Below are positions 17,304-26,002 of a stretch of DNA of 64,000 nucleotides, piece by piece. Numbering within the stretch: the first letter of the stretch is position 1; each line of letters begins with the position of its first letter. The translations under genes and the position numbers were made by a program. The DNA comes from Zestomonas carbonaria (GTDB taxonomy: Bacteria; Pseudomonadota; Gammaproteobacteria; Pseudomonadales; Pseudomonadaceae): positions 1 to 64,000 of the forward strand of contig NZ_CAJFCI010000023.1 of the NCBI RefSeq assembly GCF_904061905.1. The letters run 5' to 3'. The notes beneath the pieces are model-generated. The model made no database searches, was not told where the DNA came from, and saw only the letters and a program-made list of their open reading frames with translations.

Positions 17304-17346
17304 TGACGCGTACGTCTTCAGGCTGCGGCAGATCGTCGCTCTGGAC

Positions 17347-17374
17347 AAAAGGCACGGCACTCGCCGTGCCTTTT
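17347..17374 (+). terminator. Intrinsic terminator after gltBD
   Basis: A 12-bp perfect inverted repeat (aaaaggcacggc / gccgtgcctttt) with a 4-nt loop, ending in a T run. It separates gltBD from hemE and, because it is symmetric, would work in both directions. Confidence 0.88.
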
Positions 17375-17436
17375 GCTTTGCGCTTTGCGAAAATGCCCGC
17401 ACTTTTTTGCCGCTTACTCTGCTGAAGAAGCCTGCC

Positions 17437-18504
17437 ATGACCGTCCTGAAGAACGACCGTTTCCTCCGTGCCCTGCTCAAGCAGCCCGTCGACGTCACAC
17501 CCGTCTGGATGATGCGCCAGGCCGGTCGTTACCTGCCGGAGTACCGGGCCACCCGCGCCAAGGCCGGCGACTTCATGAGCCTGTGCATGAACCCCGAGAT
17601 GGCCTGCGAGGTCACCCTGCAGCCGCTGGACCGCTACCCGCAACTGGACGCGGCGATCCTGTTCTCCGACATCCTCACCATCCCCGACGCCATGGGCCAG
17701 GGCCTGTACTTCGAGACCGGCGAGGGGCCGCGCTTCAAGAAGGTGGTCAGCAGCCAGGCCGATATCGATGCCCTGCCGATCCCCGACCCGGAAGCCGACC
17801 TCGGCTACGTGATGGACGCAGTGCGCACCATCCGCCGCGAACTGAACGGCCGCGTGCCGCTGATCGGCTTCTCCGGCAGCCCCTGGACCCTGGCCACCTA
17901 TATGGTCGAAGGCGGCTCGTCGCGCGACTTCCGCAAGTCCAAGGCGATGCTCTACGACAACCCGCAGGCCATGCACGCGCTGCTCGACAAGCTGGCCCAA
18001 TCCGTCACCGCCTACCTGAACGGCCAGATCAAGGCCGGCGCCCAGGCGGTGCAGATCTTCGACTCATGGGGCGGCGCGCTGTCGGCGGCGGCCTACCAGG
18101 AATTCTCCCTGGCCTACATGCGCAAGATCGTCGACGGGCTGATCCGCGAGCACGACGGCCGTCGCGTGCCGGTGATCCTGTTCACCAAGGGTGGCGGCCT
18201 GTGGCTCGAATCCATGGCCGATAGCGGCGCCGAGGCCCTGGGCCTGGACTGGACCTGCGACATCGGCAGCGCCCGTGCCCGCGTCGGCGGCAAGGTCGCC
18301 CTGCAGGGCAACATGGACCCGAGCGTGCTGTACGCCAGGCCGGAAGCCATCCGCGCCGAAGTGGCGCGCATCCTCGCCGCCTATGGCGAAGGCACCGGCC
18401 ACGTGTTCAACCTCGGCCACGGCATCACCCCGGAAGTCGACCCGGCCCACGCCGGCGCGTTCTTCGAGGCGGTGCACGAGTTGTCCGCGCAGTACCACCG
18501 CTGA
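17437..18504 (+). CDS. hemE: Uroporphyrinogen decarboxylase
   Basis: Converts uroporphyrinogen III to coproporphyrinogen III in heme synthesis; 355 aa, cytosolic. The N-terminal [16 protein letters not shown] signature, [12 protein letters not shown] and [17 protein letters not shown] are diagnostic. The conserved [15 protein letters not shown] is near the C-terminus. The ATG at 17437 gives [13 protein letters not shown] and the standard length; the reading frame extends upstream but through the gltD terminator. Monocistronic, with its own terminator hairpin. Confidence 0.97.
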   Translation: MTVLKNDRFLRALLKQPVDVTPVWMMRQAGRYLPEYRATRAKAGDFMSLCMNPEMACEVTLQPLDRYPQLDAAILFSDILTIPDAMGQGLYFETGEGPRFKKVVSSQADIDALPIPDPEADLGYVMDAVRTIRRELNGRVPLIGFSGSPWTLATYMVEGGSSRDFRKSKAMLYDNPQAMHALLDKLAQSVTAYLNGQIKAGAQAVQIFDSWGGALSAAAYQEFSLAYMRKIVDGLIREHDGRRVPVILFTKGGGLWLESMADSGAEALGLDWTCDIGSARARVGGKVALQGNMDPSVLYARPEAIRAEVARILAAYGEGTGHVFNLGHGITPEVDPAHAGAFFEAVHELSAQYHR

Positions 18505-18510
18505 TACGAC

Positions 18511-18532
18511 AAGGGCGCCAGTCGGCGCCCTT
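18511..18532 (+). terminator. Hairpin terminator after hemE
   Basis: Nine-bp stem aagggcgcc / ggcgccctt with loop agtc, seven bases after the hemE stop. There is no long T tract. Confidence 0.7.
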
Positions 18533-18546
18533 CGCGTGACGCTTCG

Positions 18547-18567
18547 TAGGATGGGTGCAACCCATCG
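18547..18567. repeat. Palindromic repeat, GTAGGATGGGT type, copy 2
   Basis: gtaggatgggt gca acccatc matches the copy after gltD almost base for base. It lies between the convergent hemE and MFS genes. Confidence 0.7.
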
Positions 18568-18592
18568 AAACGTCGTGATGGGGTCTGCGTGA

Positions 18593-19894
18593 TCAATGCG
18601 CCGGCTGCGCCCCGAACCGGCTCGGCAGCGCCGGCACCCGCGCCAGGTGCAGCGCGGTCAGCAGGGCCAGCACCAGCAGGCCGCCGATGAACGCGCCGAC
18701 CCCGTGCCAGCCGTAGTGGTGCCAGAACACCCCGCCGAGGGTGCCGGCCACGCTGGAGCCGAGGTAGTAGCTGAACAGGTAAAGCGCCGAGGCCTGGCCC
18801 TTGTTCCTTTGCGCGCGGCGGCCGATCCAGCTACTGGCCACCGAGTGGGCGCCGAAGAATCCGAAGGTGAACAGCAACAGGCCGGCCAGCACCAGTGCCA
18901 GCGGGGTGAACAGGGTCAGCGCCAGCCCGGCGATCATCAGCAGGATCACCGCCTTGAGCACCTTGCGCCGGCCCAGGCGATCGGCCAGCGAGCCGATCCA
19001 GGCCGAGCTGTAGATGCCCGACAGGTAGACCACCGACAGCAGGCCGACCAGCGTCTGGCTGAGGTGGTAATCGTCGAGCAGGCGATAGCCGATGTAGTTG
19101 AACAGGGTGACGAAGGCGCCCATCAGCAGGAAGCCTTCGAGGAACAGCCAGGGCAGGCCGCGATCGCCCAGGTGGGCGCGGAAGCCGGCGACCAGCGCGC
19201 GCAGGTTCAGTGGCGCGGGCCGGAAGTTGCGCGACTCCGGCAGGATGCGCCAGAACAGCAGCGCGGCGGCCAGCGACAGGCCGCCGAGCACGGCCAGCGC
19301 GGTCTGCCAGGACACGAAATCGATCAGCACGCCGGTGATCAGCCGCCCGCTCATCCCGCCAATGGCGTTGCCGCCGATGTACAGGCCCATCGACAGGCCC
19401 AGGTGCAGCGGGTGGATCTCCTCGCTCAGGTAAGTCATCGCCACCGCCGCCAGGCCGCTCAGCGCCAGGCCGAGCAGCGCGCGCATCAACAGCATGCCGT
19501 GCCAGCTCGGCATCACCGCGCTGCCGAGGGTGAACAGCGCGGCGCACACCAGCGAGGCGACCATCACCTTCTTGCGGCCGATGGCGTCGGAAATCGGCCC
19601 GAGGATCAACAGGCCGATCGCCAGCATGATGGTCGAGATCGACAGCACCAGGCTGCTCTGCGCGGCGGTCAGGTCGTAGGCGCGCGACAGCACCGGCATC
19701 ATCGGCTGCACGCAGTAGAGCAGGGCGAAGGTGGCGAAGCCGCCGGAGAACAGCGCCAGAGAAGTGTGCAGGAAGGCCGGTGTGTCTTTCTCGATGTAGC
19801 TTTCGAGGGTTTCTGCCGCGATCACGACGTCCCGGTTGGCGTCATGGGCGGCCTGCAGCAAGGAAGGTTCGCCGGATGGGGCGGAGCGACTCAC
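18593..19894 (-). CDS. MFS transporter (YnfM-like drug/metabolite exporter)
   Basis: Major facilitator protein, 433 aa, with about 12 predicted membrane helices in the inner membrane. The first-half loop motif GPISDAIGRKKVMV and the repeated ADRLGRRKVLK mark both halves. A hydrophilic N-terminus of about 45 aa precedes helix 1. It resembles the YnfM group of putative efflux proteins; the substrate is not known. It is divergent from the LysR gene at 20071, suggesting local control by that regulator. Placement next to the APE cluster does not by itself imply a role in it. Confidence 0.85.
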   Translation of the reverse strand: MSRSAPSGEPSLLQAAHDANRDVVIAAETLESYIEKDTPAFLHTSLALFSGGFATFALLYCVQPMMPVLSRAYDLTAAQSSLVLSISTIMLAIGLLILGPISDAIGRKKVMVASLVCAALFTLGSAVMPSWHGMLLMRALLGLALSGLAAVAMTYLSEEIHPLHLGLSMGLYIGGNAIGGMSGRLITGVLIDFVSWQTALAVLGGLSLAAALLFWRILPESRNFRPAPLNLRALVAGFRAHLGDRGLPWLFLEGFLLMGAFVTLFNYIGYRLLDDYHLSQTLVGLLSVVYLSGIYSSAWIGSLADRLGRRKVLKAVILLMIAGLALTLFTPLALVLAGLLLFTFGFFGAHSVASSWIGRRAQRNKGQASALYLFSYYLGSSVAGTLGGVFWHHYGWHGVGAFIGGLLVLALLTALHLARVPALPSRFGAQPAH

Positions 19895-20018
19895 AACTCA
19901 CCTCGTAAATCGGGCCGGGAGGGCGAACGAAGTCAGTCCGCAAATGCTCGCCGGCAGTAGCTGGGAAAGGTGTTGTTGGGGTTATGTGACAAGGATATGG
20001 AGCGCGCTTTGGTATTTC

Positions 20019-20035
20019 CAATATATTGTTTGACA
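20019..20035 (+). promoter_or_regulatory. Divergent MFS/LysR control region: palindrome and TTGACA
   Basis: A perfect AT-rich palindrome caatatattg (20019-20028) abuts a consensus TTGACA (20030-20035) reading towards the LysR gene. No good -10 follows at 17 bp, so the promoter assignment is weak. The AT-rich palindrome in a divergent LysR spacer is a plausible operator. Confidence 0.4.
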
Positions 20036-20070
20036 CGTTTGATATGTTTTAGAGATCAATCGAGGCAAGC

Positions 20071-20964
20071 ATGGAACTCCGTCACCTGCGCTACTTCGTC
20101 GCGGTCGCCGAGGAGCTGCACTTCGGCCGCGCCGCCGAGCGGCTGGGCATTTCCCAACCGCCGCTGAGCCAGCAGATCCAGGCGCTGGAGGAAGAACTCG
20201 GCGCCCGTCTGCTGGAGCGCACCAACCGAAGGGTGGCACTGACCGAAGTGGGGCGGCTGTTCCTCGACGAGGCGCGCCAGGTGCTGGCGCAATCCGACAA
20301 GGCGGTGCAACTGGCGCGCCGGGCGCAGCGCGGCGAGCTGGGCGAGTTGAAGATCGGTTTCACCTCCTCGGCCCCTTTCACCTCGACCATCCCGCGCAGC
20401 ATCTTCGCCTTCCGCCAGGCCTACCCGGCGGTGCATCTCGATCTGCTGGAGATGAGCAGCCGGCAGGTGGCCGAGGCGCTGCTGGAGGAACGCGTGCAGG
20501 TGGGCGTGATCCGCCCGCTGGCGCTGCCCGACGGGCTGGAGAAGATCGAACTGTTCCGCGAACCGCTGGTGGTGGTGCTGCGGGCCGACCACCCGCTGGC
20601 CACGGGCAGCGAGGCGGGAATCCTCGTCGCCGCGTTGGCCGAAGAACCGTTCGTGTTCTTTCCGCGCAGTTTCGGGACCGGCCTGTACGATCAGTTGCTC
20701 GACCTGGCCCGCCAGGCCGGTTTCACCCCGCGCATCGCCCAGGAAGCCGGCGAGGCGATGACCATCATCGGACTGGTGGCGGCCGGGCTGGGCGTATCGG
20801 TGCTGCCGGCCTCGTTCCGCCGCATGCGGGTCGACGGCGTGGTCTACCGCGAACTGCTGGACCCCGAGGCCACCACCGCGGTCTGGCTGGTGCGCCGCCG
20901 CCGGGAGCATTCGCCCCAGGCGCAGGCGTTCATCGAACTGGTGACGCGGGAGGCGATTTCGTAG
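20071..20964 (+). CDS. LysR-family transcriptional regulator (CatR/BenM-like)
   Basis: LysR regulator of 297 aa. The N-terminal winged helix-turn-helix has LHFGRAAERLGISQPPLSQQIQALEEELG, the signature of the CatR/BenM branch; a periplasmic-binding-protein-like effector domain follows (about 90-290). RBS GAGG precedes ATG 20071. Divergent from the MFS exporter, its most probable target. It converges with the 3' end of the APE cluster and so is not an obvious APE-cluster regulator by position. Confidence 0.9.
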   Translation: MELRHLRYFVAVAEELHFGRAAERLGISQPPLSQQIQALEEELGARLLERTNRRVALTEVGRLFLDEARQVLAQSDKAVQLARRAQRGELGELKIGFTSSAPFTSTIPRSIFAFRQAYPAVHLDLLEMSSRQVAEALLEERVQVGVIRPLALPDGLEKIELFREPLVVVLRADHPLATGSEAGILVAALAEEPFVFFPRSFGTGLYDQLLDLARQAGFTPRIAQEAGEAMTIIGLVAAGLGVSVLPASFRRMRVDGVVYRELLDPEATTAVWLVRRRREHSPQAQAFIELVTREAIS

Positions 20965-20986
20965 CGCCCCGGAGGGGAGTGTCCGG

Positions 20987-21009
20987 CCCCTCTCGTGGCG
21001 GGAGAGGGG
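20987..21009. repeat. CCTCTCC/GGAGAGG hairpin repeat, copy at the APE cluster 3' end
   Basis: Stem cccctctc / gagagggg with a 7-nt loop between the convergent LysR gene and the last APE-cluster gene. It probably doubles as a transcription barrier for both. Related copies are at 32530, 35812 and 58279. Confidence 0.7.
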
Positions 21010-21023
21010 GCGGGTCGCAGGGC

Positions 21024-21464
21024 TTACTTGACGTTGGCGATCTTGCCCTTGAGGGCGACGCCGGCAATGACGGCGCCAGCGTGGCACTCGTACTTCTGCG
21101 GGTCCTTGAACTCGTTGCGCTTGTAGTAGCTGACGATGTCCACCACGGCATTGGCGCCGGCCCGTTTGGCGGCGTCCTGCAGGGTGATCAGCGCCGATTG
21201 CAGCACCCAGGAGCAGGCTTCCTCGTCGCTCTTGTTGAAGGCGTTGGTCTTCTTGTTGGTGACCGCTTCGTTCAGCGTGCTGACCTTGCCGGGAACCTTC
21301 TCGCCAGCCAGGTAGAACTTCACGCTGCCGTCCAGGCGGCCGGCCTGGGTGGCTTCGGCGACGACGCTGTCGAAGTCCAGGAACAGGGTCGTGTCGCGCG
21401 CCTGGCTGACGGCGGGAATGGCGGCGAGGACGAGCGCGGCGAGGGTCCAGTTTTTCAGTTGCAT
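21024..21464 (-). CDS. Small exported protein of unknown function, last APE-cluster gene
   Basis: 146 aa with a clear signal peptide (MQLKNWTLAALVLAAIPAVSQA, cleavage after SQA). The mature part carries two cysteines (EEACSW and KYECHAG) that could form a disulfide, and a GANAVVDIVSYYK segment seen in a family of periplasmic proteins often mislabelled as excinuclease-related. A strong RBS AAGGAG precedes the ATG. It lies 24 bp after the lipoprotein gene upstream, so it is probably co-transcribed with the pigment genes. No function can be assigned. Confidence 0.75.
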   Translation of the reverse strand: MQLKNWTLAALVLAAIPAVSQARDTTLFLDFDSVVAEATQAGRLDGSVKFYLAGEKVPGKVSTLNEAVTNKKTNAFNKSDEEACSWVLQSALITLQDAAKRAGANAVVDIVSYYKRNEFKDPQKYECHAGAVIAGVALKGKIANVK

Positions 21465-21488
21465 TGGTCTTCTCCTTGACGGGTGGGG

Positions 21489-21878
21489 TTACTGCGCGTT
21501 GGTGGCGGTGGTGAGGTTCTGGCGGATGGTGTTGCTCAGGTTGGCGACCCAGCGATTGTAGTTGCGGTGGATCTTGCCATCTTTGTAGTCCAGGCCGCTG
21601 CTGTTCACGTACTGGATCTGGTAGTCGAGCGGGCTGTAGTTGATGGCGATCTGCGCGCGGTGGCGGTTGCGCACGGTGATCGCGGCGCGGATGTCGGTCG
21701 GCGTGACCTGCTGCACGGTCCAGCCCCGGCTGGTCAGGGCGTCGACGATGGCCTTCTGCATGGTGGCCTGGTCGGCGTGCACGTTGGCCGGCACCTGTTC
21801 GCTCGGGTTGAGGACCGGTTTGCTGGTGCAGCCGACCAGCAGTGTGGCGCAGAACAGAAGGGCGAAGAGCTGTTTCAT
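21489..21878 (-). CDS. Small lipoprotein of the APE cluster
   Basis: 129 aa with signal peptide and lipobox LLVGC (Cys about residue 17). The mature part begins TSKPVLNPSEQV and is an alpha/beta domain of unknown function with conserved-looking SRGWTVQ and INYS segments. RBS AAAGGAAA precedes the ATG by a proper distance. It sits 27 bp downstream of the ketosynthase gene. Small lipoproteins at the 3' end occur in other APE clusters and are presumed to help envelope localisation of the product; that is inference. Confidence 0.75.
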   Translation of the reverse strand: MKQLFALLFCATLLVGCTSKPVLNPSEQVPANVHADQATMQKAIVDALTSRGWTVQQVTPTDIRAAITVRNRHRAQIAINYSPLDYQIQYVNSSGLDYKDGKIHRNYNRWVANLSNTIRQNLTTATNAQ

Positions 21879-21905
21879 TCGAGCGTTTCCTTTCTCTCGG
21901 TGGGA

Positions 21906-23132
21906 TCAGCGCCAGCGGCGGAAGATCAGCGAGGTGTTTACCCCGCCGAAGGCGAAATTGTTGTTCATCACGTACTCGTGGCTCATCTGCCGCACCTCGC
22001 CACTCAGGTAGTCGAGCTCGCCGCAGCGCGGATCGACGGCATCGAGGTTGAGGGTGTGGATGTAGCGGTCGCTGTTCAGCATCTCGATGCTGAACCAGGA
22101 TTCCAGCGCGCCGCAGGCGCCGAGCGTGTGGCCGAGGAAGCTCTTCTGCGAGCTGATCGGCATGCGGCTGCCGAACAGCTCGGCGGTGGCCAGGGTCTCG
22201 GCGATGTCGCCCTGCTCGGTGGCGGTGCCGTGGCCGTTGACGTAGCCGATGGCGTCCGGGCTCAGGCCGGCGTCGTCCAGGGCCAGTTGCATGGCGCCGC
22301 GCATGGTCAGTTGTTCGGGCTTGGTGATGTGCGCGCCGTCGGCGTTGCTGCCGAAGCCGACGATCTCGGCATGGATGGTCGCCCCGCGCGCCAGAGCGTG
22401 CTCCAGCTCCTCGAGCACCAGCATGCCGGCGCCTTCGCCGATCACCAGGCCGTCGCGGCCGCTGTCGTAGGGGCGTGGCGTGGTCTGCGGAGCCTCGTTC
22501 TTCAGGCTGGTGGCGTACAGCGCGTCGAACACCATCGCCTCGGTCGGGCACAGTTCCTCGGCGCCGCCGGCGAGCATCAACGGCAGGCGGCCGAACTTGA
22601 TCGCTTCATAGGCGTAGCCGATGCCCTGGCTGCCACTGGTGCAGGCGCTGGAGGTAGGGATCAGGCGGCCGGTGAGGCCGAAGAAGATGCTGATATTGGC
22701 CGCCGTGGTGTGCGGCATCATGCGGACGTAGGAGTTGGCGTTGAGGCCATCGGCGACGGAGTTGAGCAGCATGTTGCCGAACGCCTTGATCTCGTCGGTG
22801 CTGCCGGTGGACGAGCCACAGGCCACGCCCATGCGGCCGTCCCGGATGCTGTCCTCGCCGAGCAGGCCGGCATTCTCCAGCGCGCGCTCCGAGGCCGCCA
22901 CCGCCAGGCGCGACACGCGGCCCATGCTGCGGAGCTGCTTGCGCGTCCAGTGCCGGGGAGCGGCGAAGTCGTCGATCGGCCCGGCCAGGCGGGTGTTCAG
23001 TTCGCTGAAGCGGTCCCATTCGTCCATGCGGCGGATGCCGCTGCGGTTGCTGCGGAACGCCGCCTCGATGCTCGCCCAGTCGTTGCCGAGCGAGGTGATG
23101 CCGGCCATGCCGGTGACGACCACGCGCTTCAT
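21906..23132 (-). CDS. Beta-ketoacyl-ACP synthase, ApeR-like
   Basis: FabF-type ketosynthase, 408 aa, for chain elongation of the aryl polyene. The active-site Cys in SSACTSGSQG (C164), His in GHGTATEQGD (about H301) and His in FLGHTLGACGA are all present, so it should be catalytic. C-terminal NNNFAFGGVN is typical. The ATG at 23132 overlaps the stop of the ketoreductase (TGATG). By position and type it matches ApeR, the accessory ketosynthase, while the KS at 24315 matches ApeO. Confidence is high for the enzyme class and moderate for the orthology. Confidence 0.9.
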   Translation of the reverse strand: MKRVVVTGMAGITSLGNDWASIEAAFRSNRSGIRRMDEWDRFSELNTRLAGPIDDFAAPRHWTRKQLRSMGRVSRLAVAASERALENAGLLGEDSIRDGRMGVACGSSTGSTDEIKAFGNMLLNSVADGLNANSYVRMMPHTTAANISIFFGLTGRLIPTSSACTSGSQGIGYAYEAIKFGRLPLMLAGGAEELCPTEAMVFDALYATSLKNEAPQTTPRPYDSGRDGLVIGEGAGMLVLEELEHALARGATIHAEIVGFGSNADGAHITKPEQLTMRGAMQLALDDAGLSPDAIGYVNGHGTATEQGDIAETLATAELFGSRMPISSQKSFLGHTLGACGALESWFSIEMLNSDRYIHTLNLDAVDPRCGELDYLSGEVRQMSHEYVMNNNFAFGGVNTSLIFRRWR

Positions 23133-23860
23133 CAGCAGAGTCCTCCATTGACTGCGATGACCTGTCGGGTGATGTAGGCGGCTTCCTCGGACATCAGGAA
23201 ATTCACCACGCCGGCCACTTCTTCCGGTGTGCCCAGGCGCTGTGCCGGGATCATCTTGAGGATTTCCTCGACTGGCACCTGCTCGTCGAGAATCTCGGTA
23301 TCGATCAGCCCTGGCGCCACACAGTTGACCGTGATCCTGCGCTTGCCCAGCTCGATGGCCAGCGACTTGGCGGCGCCGATCACCCCGGCCTTGGAGGCGC
23401 TGTAGTTGGCCTGGCCACGGTTGCCGATCAGCCCCGACACCGAGGTGATGCAGACGATGCGTCCCGGCTTGCGGCGGCGGATCATCGGCATGGTCAGCGG
23501 TTGCAGCACGTTGTAGAAGCCGTCGAGGTTGGTGCGCAGGACCAGGTCCCAGTCTTCGTCGGTGAGCGCCGGGAAGGCGCCGTCGCGGGTCAGGCCGGCG
23601 TTGCACACCACACCGTAGTAGGCGCCGTGCGCTTCGACGTCGGCTTCCAGGATGGCGCGGCAGGCAGCGCGGTCGGCGACGTCGAACTGCAGGATGCGGG
23701 CGTTCTGGCCGAGCGCTTCGATTTCGGCCTGGACCTTTTCCGCCTCGTCGCGGCGGCTGCGGCAGTGAAGGACGATATCGAAGCCGGCGCGCGCCAGGCG
23801 CAGGGCGATGGCGCGGCCGATGCCGCGGCTGGAGCCGGTGATCAGGATCGGGTCGGTCAT
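23132..23860 (-). CDS. 3-oxoacyl-ACP reductase, ApeQ/FabG-like
   Basis: Short-chain dehydrogenase, 242 aa, reducing the beta-keto group in each polyene extension cycle with NADPH. The cofactor motif TGSSRGIGRA is near the N-terminus. NAG is present in CNAGLTRD, and the Ser-Tyr-Lys triad is in ITSVSGLIGN and ANYSASKAG. ATG 23860 is chosen because it starts directly before ILITGSSRG and overlaps the dehydratase stop (ATGA). Encoded between the dehydratase and the second ketosynthase, as in other APE clusters. Confidence 0.92.
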   Translation of the reverse strand: MTDPILITGSSRGIGRAIALRLARAGFDIVLHCRSRRDEAEKVQAEIEALGQNARILQFDVADRAACRAILEADVEAHGAYYGVVCNAGLTRDGAFPALTDEDWDLVLRTNLDGFYNVLQPLTMPMIRRRKPGRIVCITSVSGLIGNRGQANYSASKAGVIGAAKSLAIELGKRRITVNCVAPGLIDTEILDEQVPVEEILKMIPAQRLGTPEEVAGVVNFLMSEEAAYITRQVIAVNGGLC

Positions 23861-24318
23861 GCGGGGGAGTCCTGGGCGGGTTCTTGCAGGTAGCCGTCCG
23901 GGTTCGGCGGACGGAATACGTTCAGGCGCGCCTCGGCGTGGATGCCGGGGCCGTCGAGGTGGCATTCGAAGACGCCCATGCCGTTGTCGTCCTGCAGCGA
24001 GCGCAGGCCGCGGATGCGCAGTTCGCTACCGGCGGGGAAGCGCTCGACGTTGCAGTCGAACTTGCGGGTGCCGAGCAGGAAGCCAAGCTCCACCGGCTGC
24101 CCGGCCTGGCGTGCGTGGTAGCCGGCGTAGGCGGCGACGCTCTGCGCCATCAGTTCCAGGGCGACCCAGGCCGGCAGGCTGCCGTCGACGTCGTTGAACG
24201 GGCCGCCGGGGCGCACGACGAGGCGGGTTTCCACGTTGTCTTCGTCGCAGGCGAGCAGTTCGTCGACGAGGATCATGTCGCCGGCATGGGGCAGCAGTTC
24301 GGCGATGGGCCAGGTCAT
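23857..24318 (-). CDS. 3-hydroxyacyl-ACP dehydratase, ApeP-like
   Basis: Hot-dog fold protein, 153 aa. The N-terminus LLPHAGDMILVDELL resembles the FabZ PHR-PMLLVD motif, and the long helix WVALELMAQSVAAYAGYHAR is the hot-dog sausage. In studied APE systems ApeP pairs with ApeI to dehydrate the growing polyene; here the ApeI equivalent is fused to the ligase at 35931-37583. Start overlaps the upstream KS stop by 4 bp and its own stop overlaps the ketoreductase start. Confidence 0.88.
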   Translation of the reverse strand: MTWPIAELLPHAGDMILVDELLACDEDNVETRLVVRPGGPFNDVDGSLPAWVALELMAQSVAAYAGYHARQAGQPVELGFLLGTRKFDCNVERFPAGSELRIRGLRSLQDDNGMGVFECHLDGPGIHAEARLNVFRPPNPDGYLQEPAQDSPA

Positions 24319-25511
24319 GGGAGGTCTCCGAGGATCAGCGACAGGTTGCTGCCGCCGAAGGCGAAGGAATTGCTCATCAGCCGGCGGCCGCGTGGCTTGT
24401 CCAGGCGGCGGCCCGGTTCGACCAGGTCCAGGCGCGGCAGCGTGGGGTCGGCGACGCCGTCCCACAACTGCGGCGGCAGCCGGCGCCCGGTATTGTAAGA
24501 GCTCAGTGTCAGCCAGCAGAAGGCCGCCTCCAGCGCGCCGGCGGCGCCCAGGGTGTGGCCGCTGAGCGGTTTGGTCGACGAGCAGGGCACGCCGTCGGGG
24601 AACAGCGCGGCGACCGCCAGGCTTTCCATGGCGTCGTTGTGCGCGGTGGCGGTGCCGTGCAGGTTGAGGTAGTCGATGTCGCCCGCCGCCACGCCAGCGC
24701 TGGCCAGTGCCTGGCGCATCGCCGCCTGGGCGCCGAGGCCCCCGGGTTGCGGCGCGGATATGTGGTGGGCATCGGAGCTGGCGCCGCCGCCGAGCAGGGC
24801 GATGGCGTGTTCGTCGCCGGGCTCCCGGGTCATCAGGAACAGGGCCGCCGCCTCGCCGATATTGATGCCACGGCGATTGGCGGAGAACGGGTTGCAGCGC
24901 TCGGCGGCCACCGCCTCCAGCGCGGAGAAGCCGTTCAGCGTCAGGCCGCACAGGCTGTCGACACCGCCGACCAGCACGGCGTCGCAGAAACCCTGTTGCA
25001 GCAGCCGGTGGGCGCTGAGCAGGGCGCGGGCGCTGGAGGTACAGGCGGTGGACAGGCAATAGCTCGGCCCGGCCAGTCGCAGCCAGTCGCCGAGGAAGGC
25101 CGCGGGCGCCACCATTTCCTGCTGGGCGTAGCGGTAGGCGGCCGGCAGTTCGCCGTCGACCTGCCAGGCGGCGATGTGCTGGCCGGCCTCGTGGATGCCC
25201 GAGGTGCTGGTGCCGAGCACCACGCCGACACGAGAGGCGCCATGCCGCTCGATGGCGGCGCGGATCGGCGCTTCGATCTGCCGCGAGGCGGCCAGCAGCA
25301 ACTGGTTGTTGCGGCTGTGTGCCGTTTCCAGGCCGGCCGGCATGGCCGGCAGCGCGGAATGGACGGCGCCGACCGTCAATGCCTGTCCGGCGACCCAGCC
25401 GGGCTGCGCTCGCATGCCCTGGGCATCGCCGGCGAACAGGGCGTCGGCGACCGCCTGCTTGCCCTCGCCGAGGGCGCAGATCACACCGAGCGCGTTGAGG
25501 TAACTGGGCAT
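24315..25511 (-). CDS. Beta-ketoacyl-ACP synthase, ApeO-like
   Basis: Ketosynthase of 398 aa. The catalytic Cys is in STACTSSARA, the His residues are in NLHGTATAHND and LSGHTLGAAGA, and NSFAFGGSNLS is at the C-terminus. In studied APE systems ApeO forms a KS:chain-length-factor heterodimer with ApeC; the ApeC-like protein is encoded at the far promoter end of this cluster (39414-40127). Start overlaps the DUF3261 gene stop by one base. Confidence 0.9.
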   Translation of the reverse strand: MPSYLNALGVICALGEGKQAVADALFAGDAQGMRAQPGWVAGQALTVGAVHSALPAMPAGLETAHSRNNQLLLAASRQIEAPIRAAIERHGASRVGVVLGTSTSGIHEAGQHIAAWQVDGELPAAYRYAQQEMVAPAAFLGDWLRLAGPSYCLSTACTSSARALLSAHRLLQQGFCDAVLVGGVDSLCGLTLNGFSALEAVAAERCNPFSANRRGINIGEAAALFLMTREPGDEHAIALLGGGASSDAHHISAPQPGGLGAQAAMRQALASAGVAAGDIDYLNLHGTATAHNDAMESLAVAALFPDGVPCSSTKPLSGHTLGAAGALEAAFCWLTLSSYNTGRRLPPQLWDGVADPTLPRLDLVEPGRRLDKPRGRRLMSNSFAFGGSNLSLILGDLP

Positions 25512-26002
25512 CAGGAGTCGGAGTCCGGGATGAGTGCGGTGACCCGGTAGCGCGGGCCCTCGACGCGGTTCAAGGTGAAGTTCAGCGGCGCACGGTAGCC
25601 GATCCGCCAGTCCGGGTTAAGCCGGCGCTGACCGTCGGCCGCCGTCCACTCGCCCGGCGGGTAGGTGTGCGCCAGTTGCTGGGCCGGGACAAGGGCGAAC
25701 AGCAGGGCGGCGAACAGTTGGCGTGCCTCGGCGTTCGGCGGCAGCAGGCCGTCGTTGTGCCATTCGCCATCGATCAGTTGCTGGCGCGCCAGCGGCACGC
25801 CCAGCGGATCGAACAGCGACCAGCGCAGCGTATCGGCCTCCTCCTGGACCACCAGCAGCCAGTCCTGGCTGGTCGCGCCGTCGTCGCGTTGGACATGCAG
25901 AGACAGCGGCAGGTCCAGCTCCGGCACGCTGCTCGGTAGCGGCGTCGTGGTGGCGCAGGCGGTCAGCAGCAGGCTGAGGCCGAGCAGTAGCGCGCGAATC
26001 AT
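25511..26002 (-). CDS. DUF3261 lipoprotein, ApeN-like
   Basis: 163 aa lipoprotein with lipobox LLTAC (Cys about residue 15). The rest matches the DUF3261 pattern found in APE clusters, including LRWSLFDPLGVPLARQ and the tail GPRYRVTALIP. It probably helps outer-membrane delivery or anchoring of the polyene; no biochemical role is shown by sequence. ATG 26002 is preferred because it immediately precedes the signal peptide and overlaps the methyltransferase stop (ATGA). Confidence 0.85.
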   Translation of the reverse strand: MIRALLLGLSLLLTACATTTPLPSSVPELDLPLSLHVQRDDGATSQDWLLVVQEEADTLRWSLFDPLGVPLARQQLIDGEWHNDGLLPPNAEARQLFAALLFALVPAQQLAHTYPPGEWTAADGQRRLNPDWRIGYRAPLNFTLNRVEGPRYRVTALIPDSDS

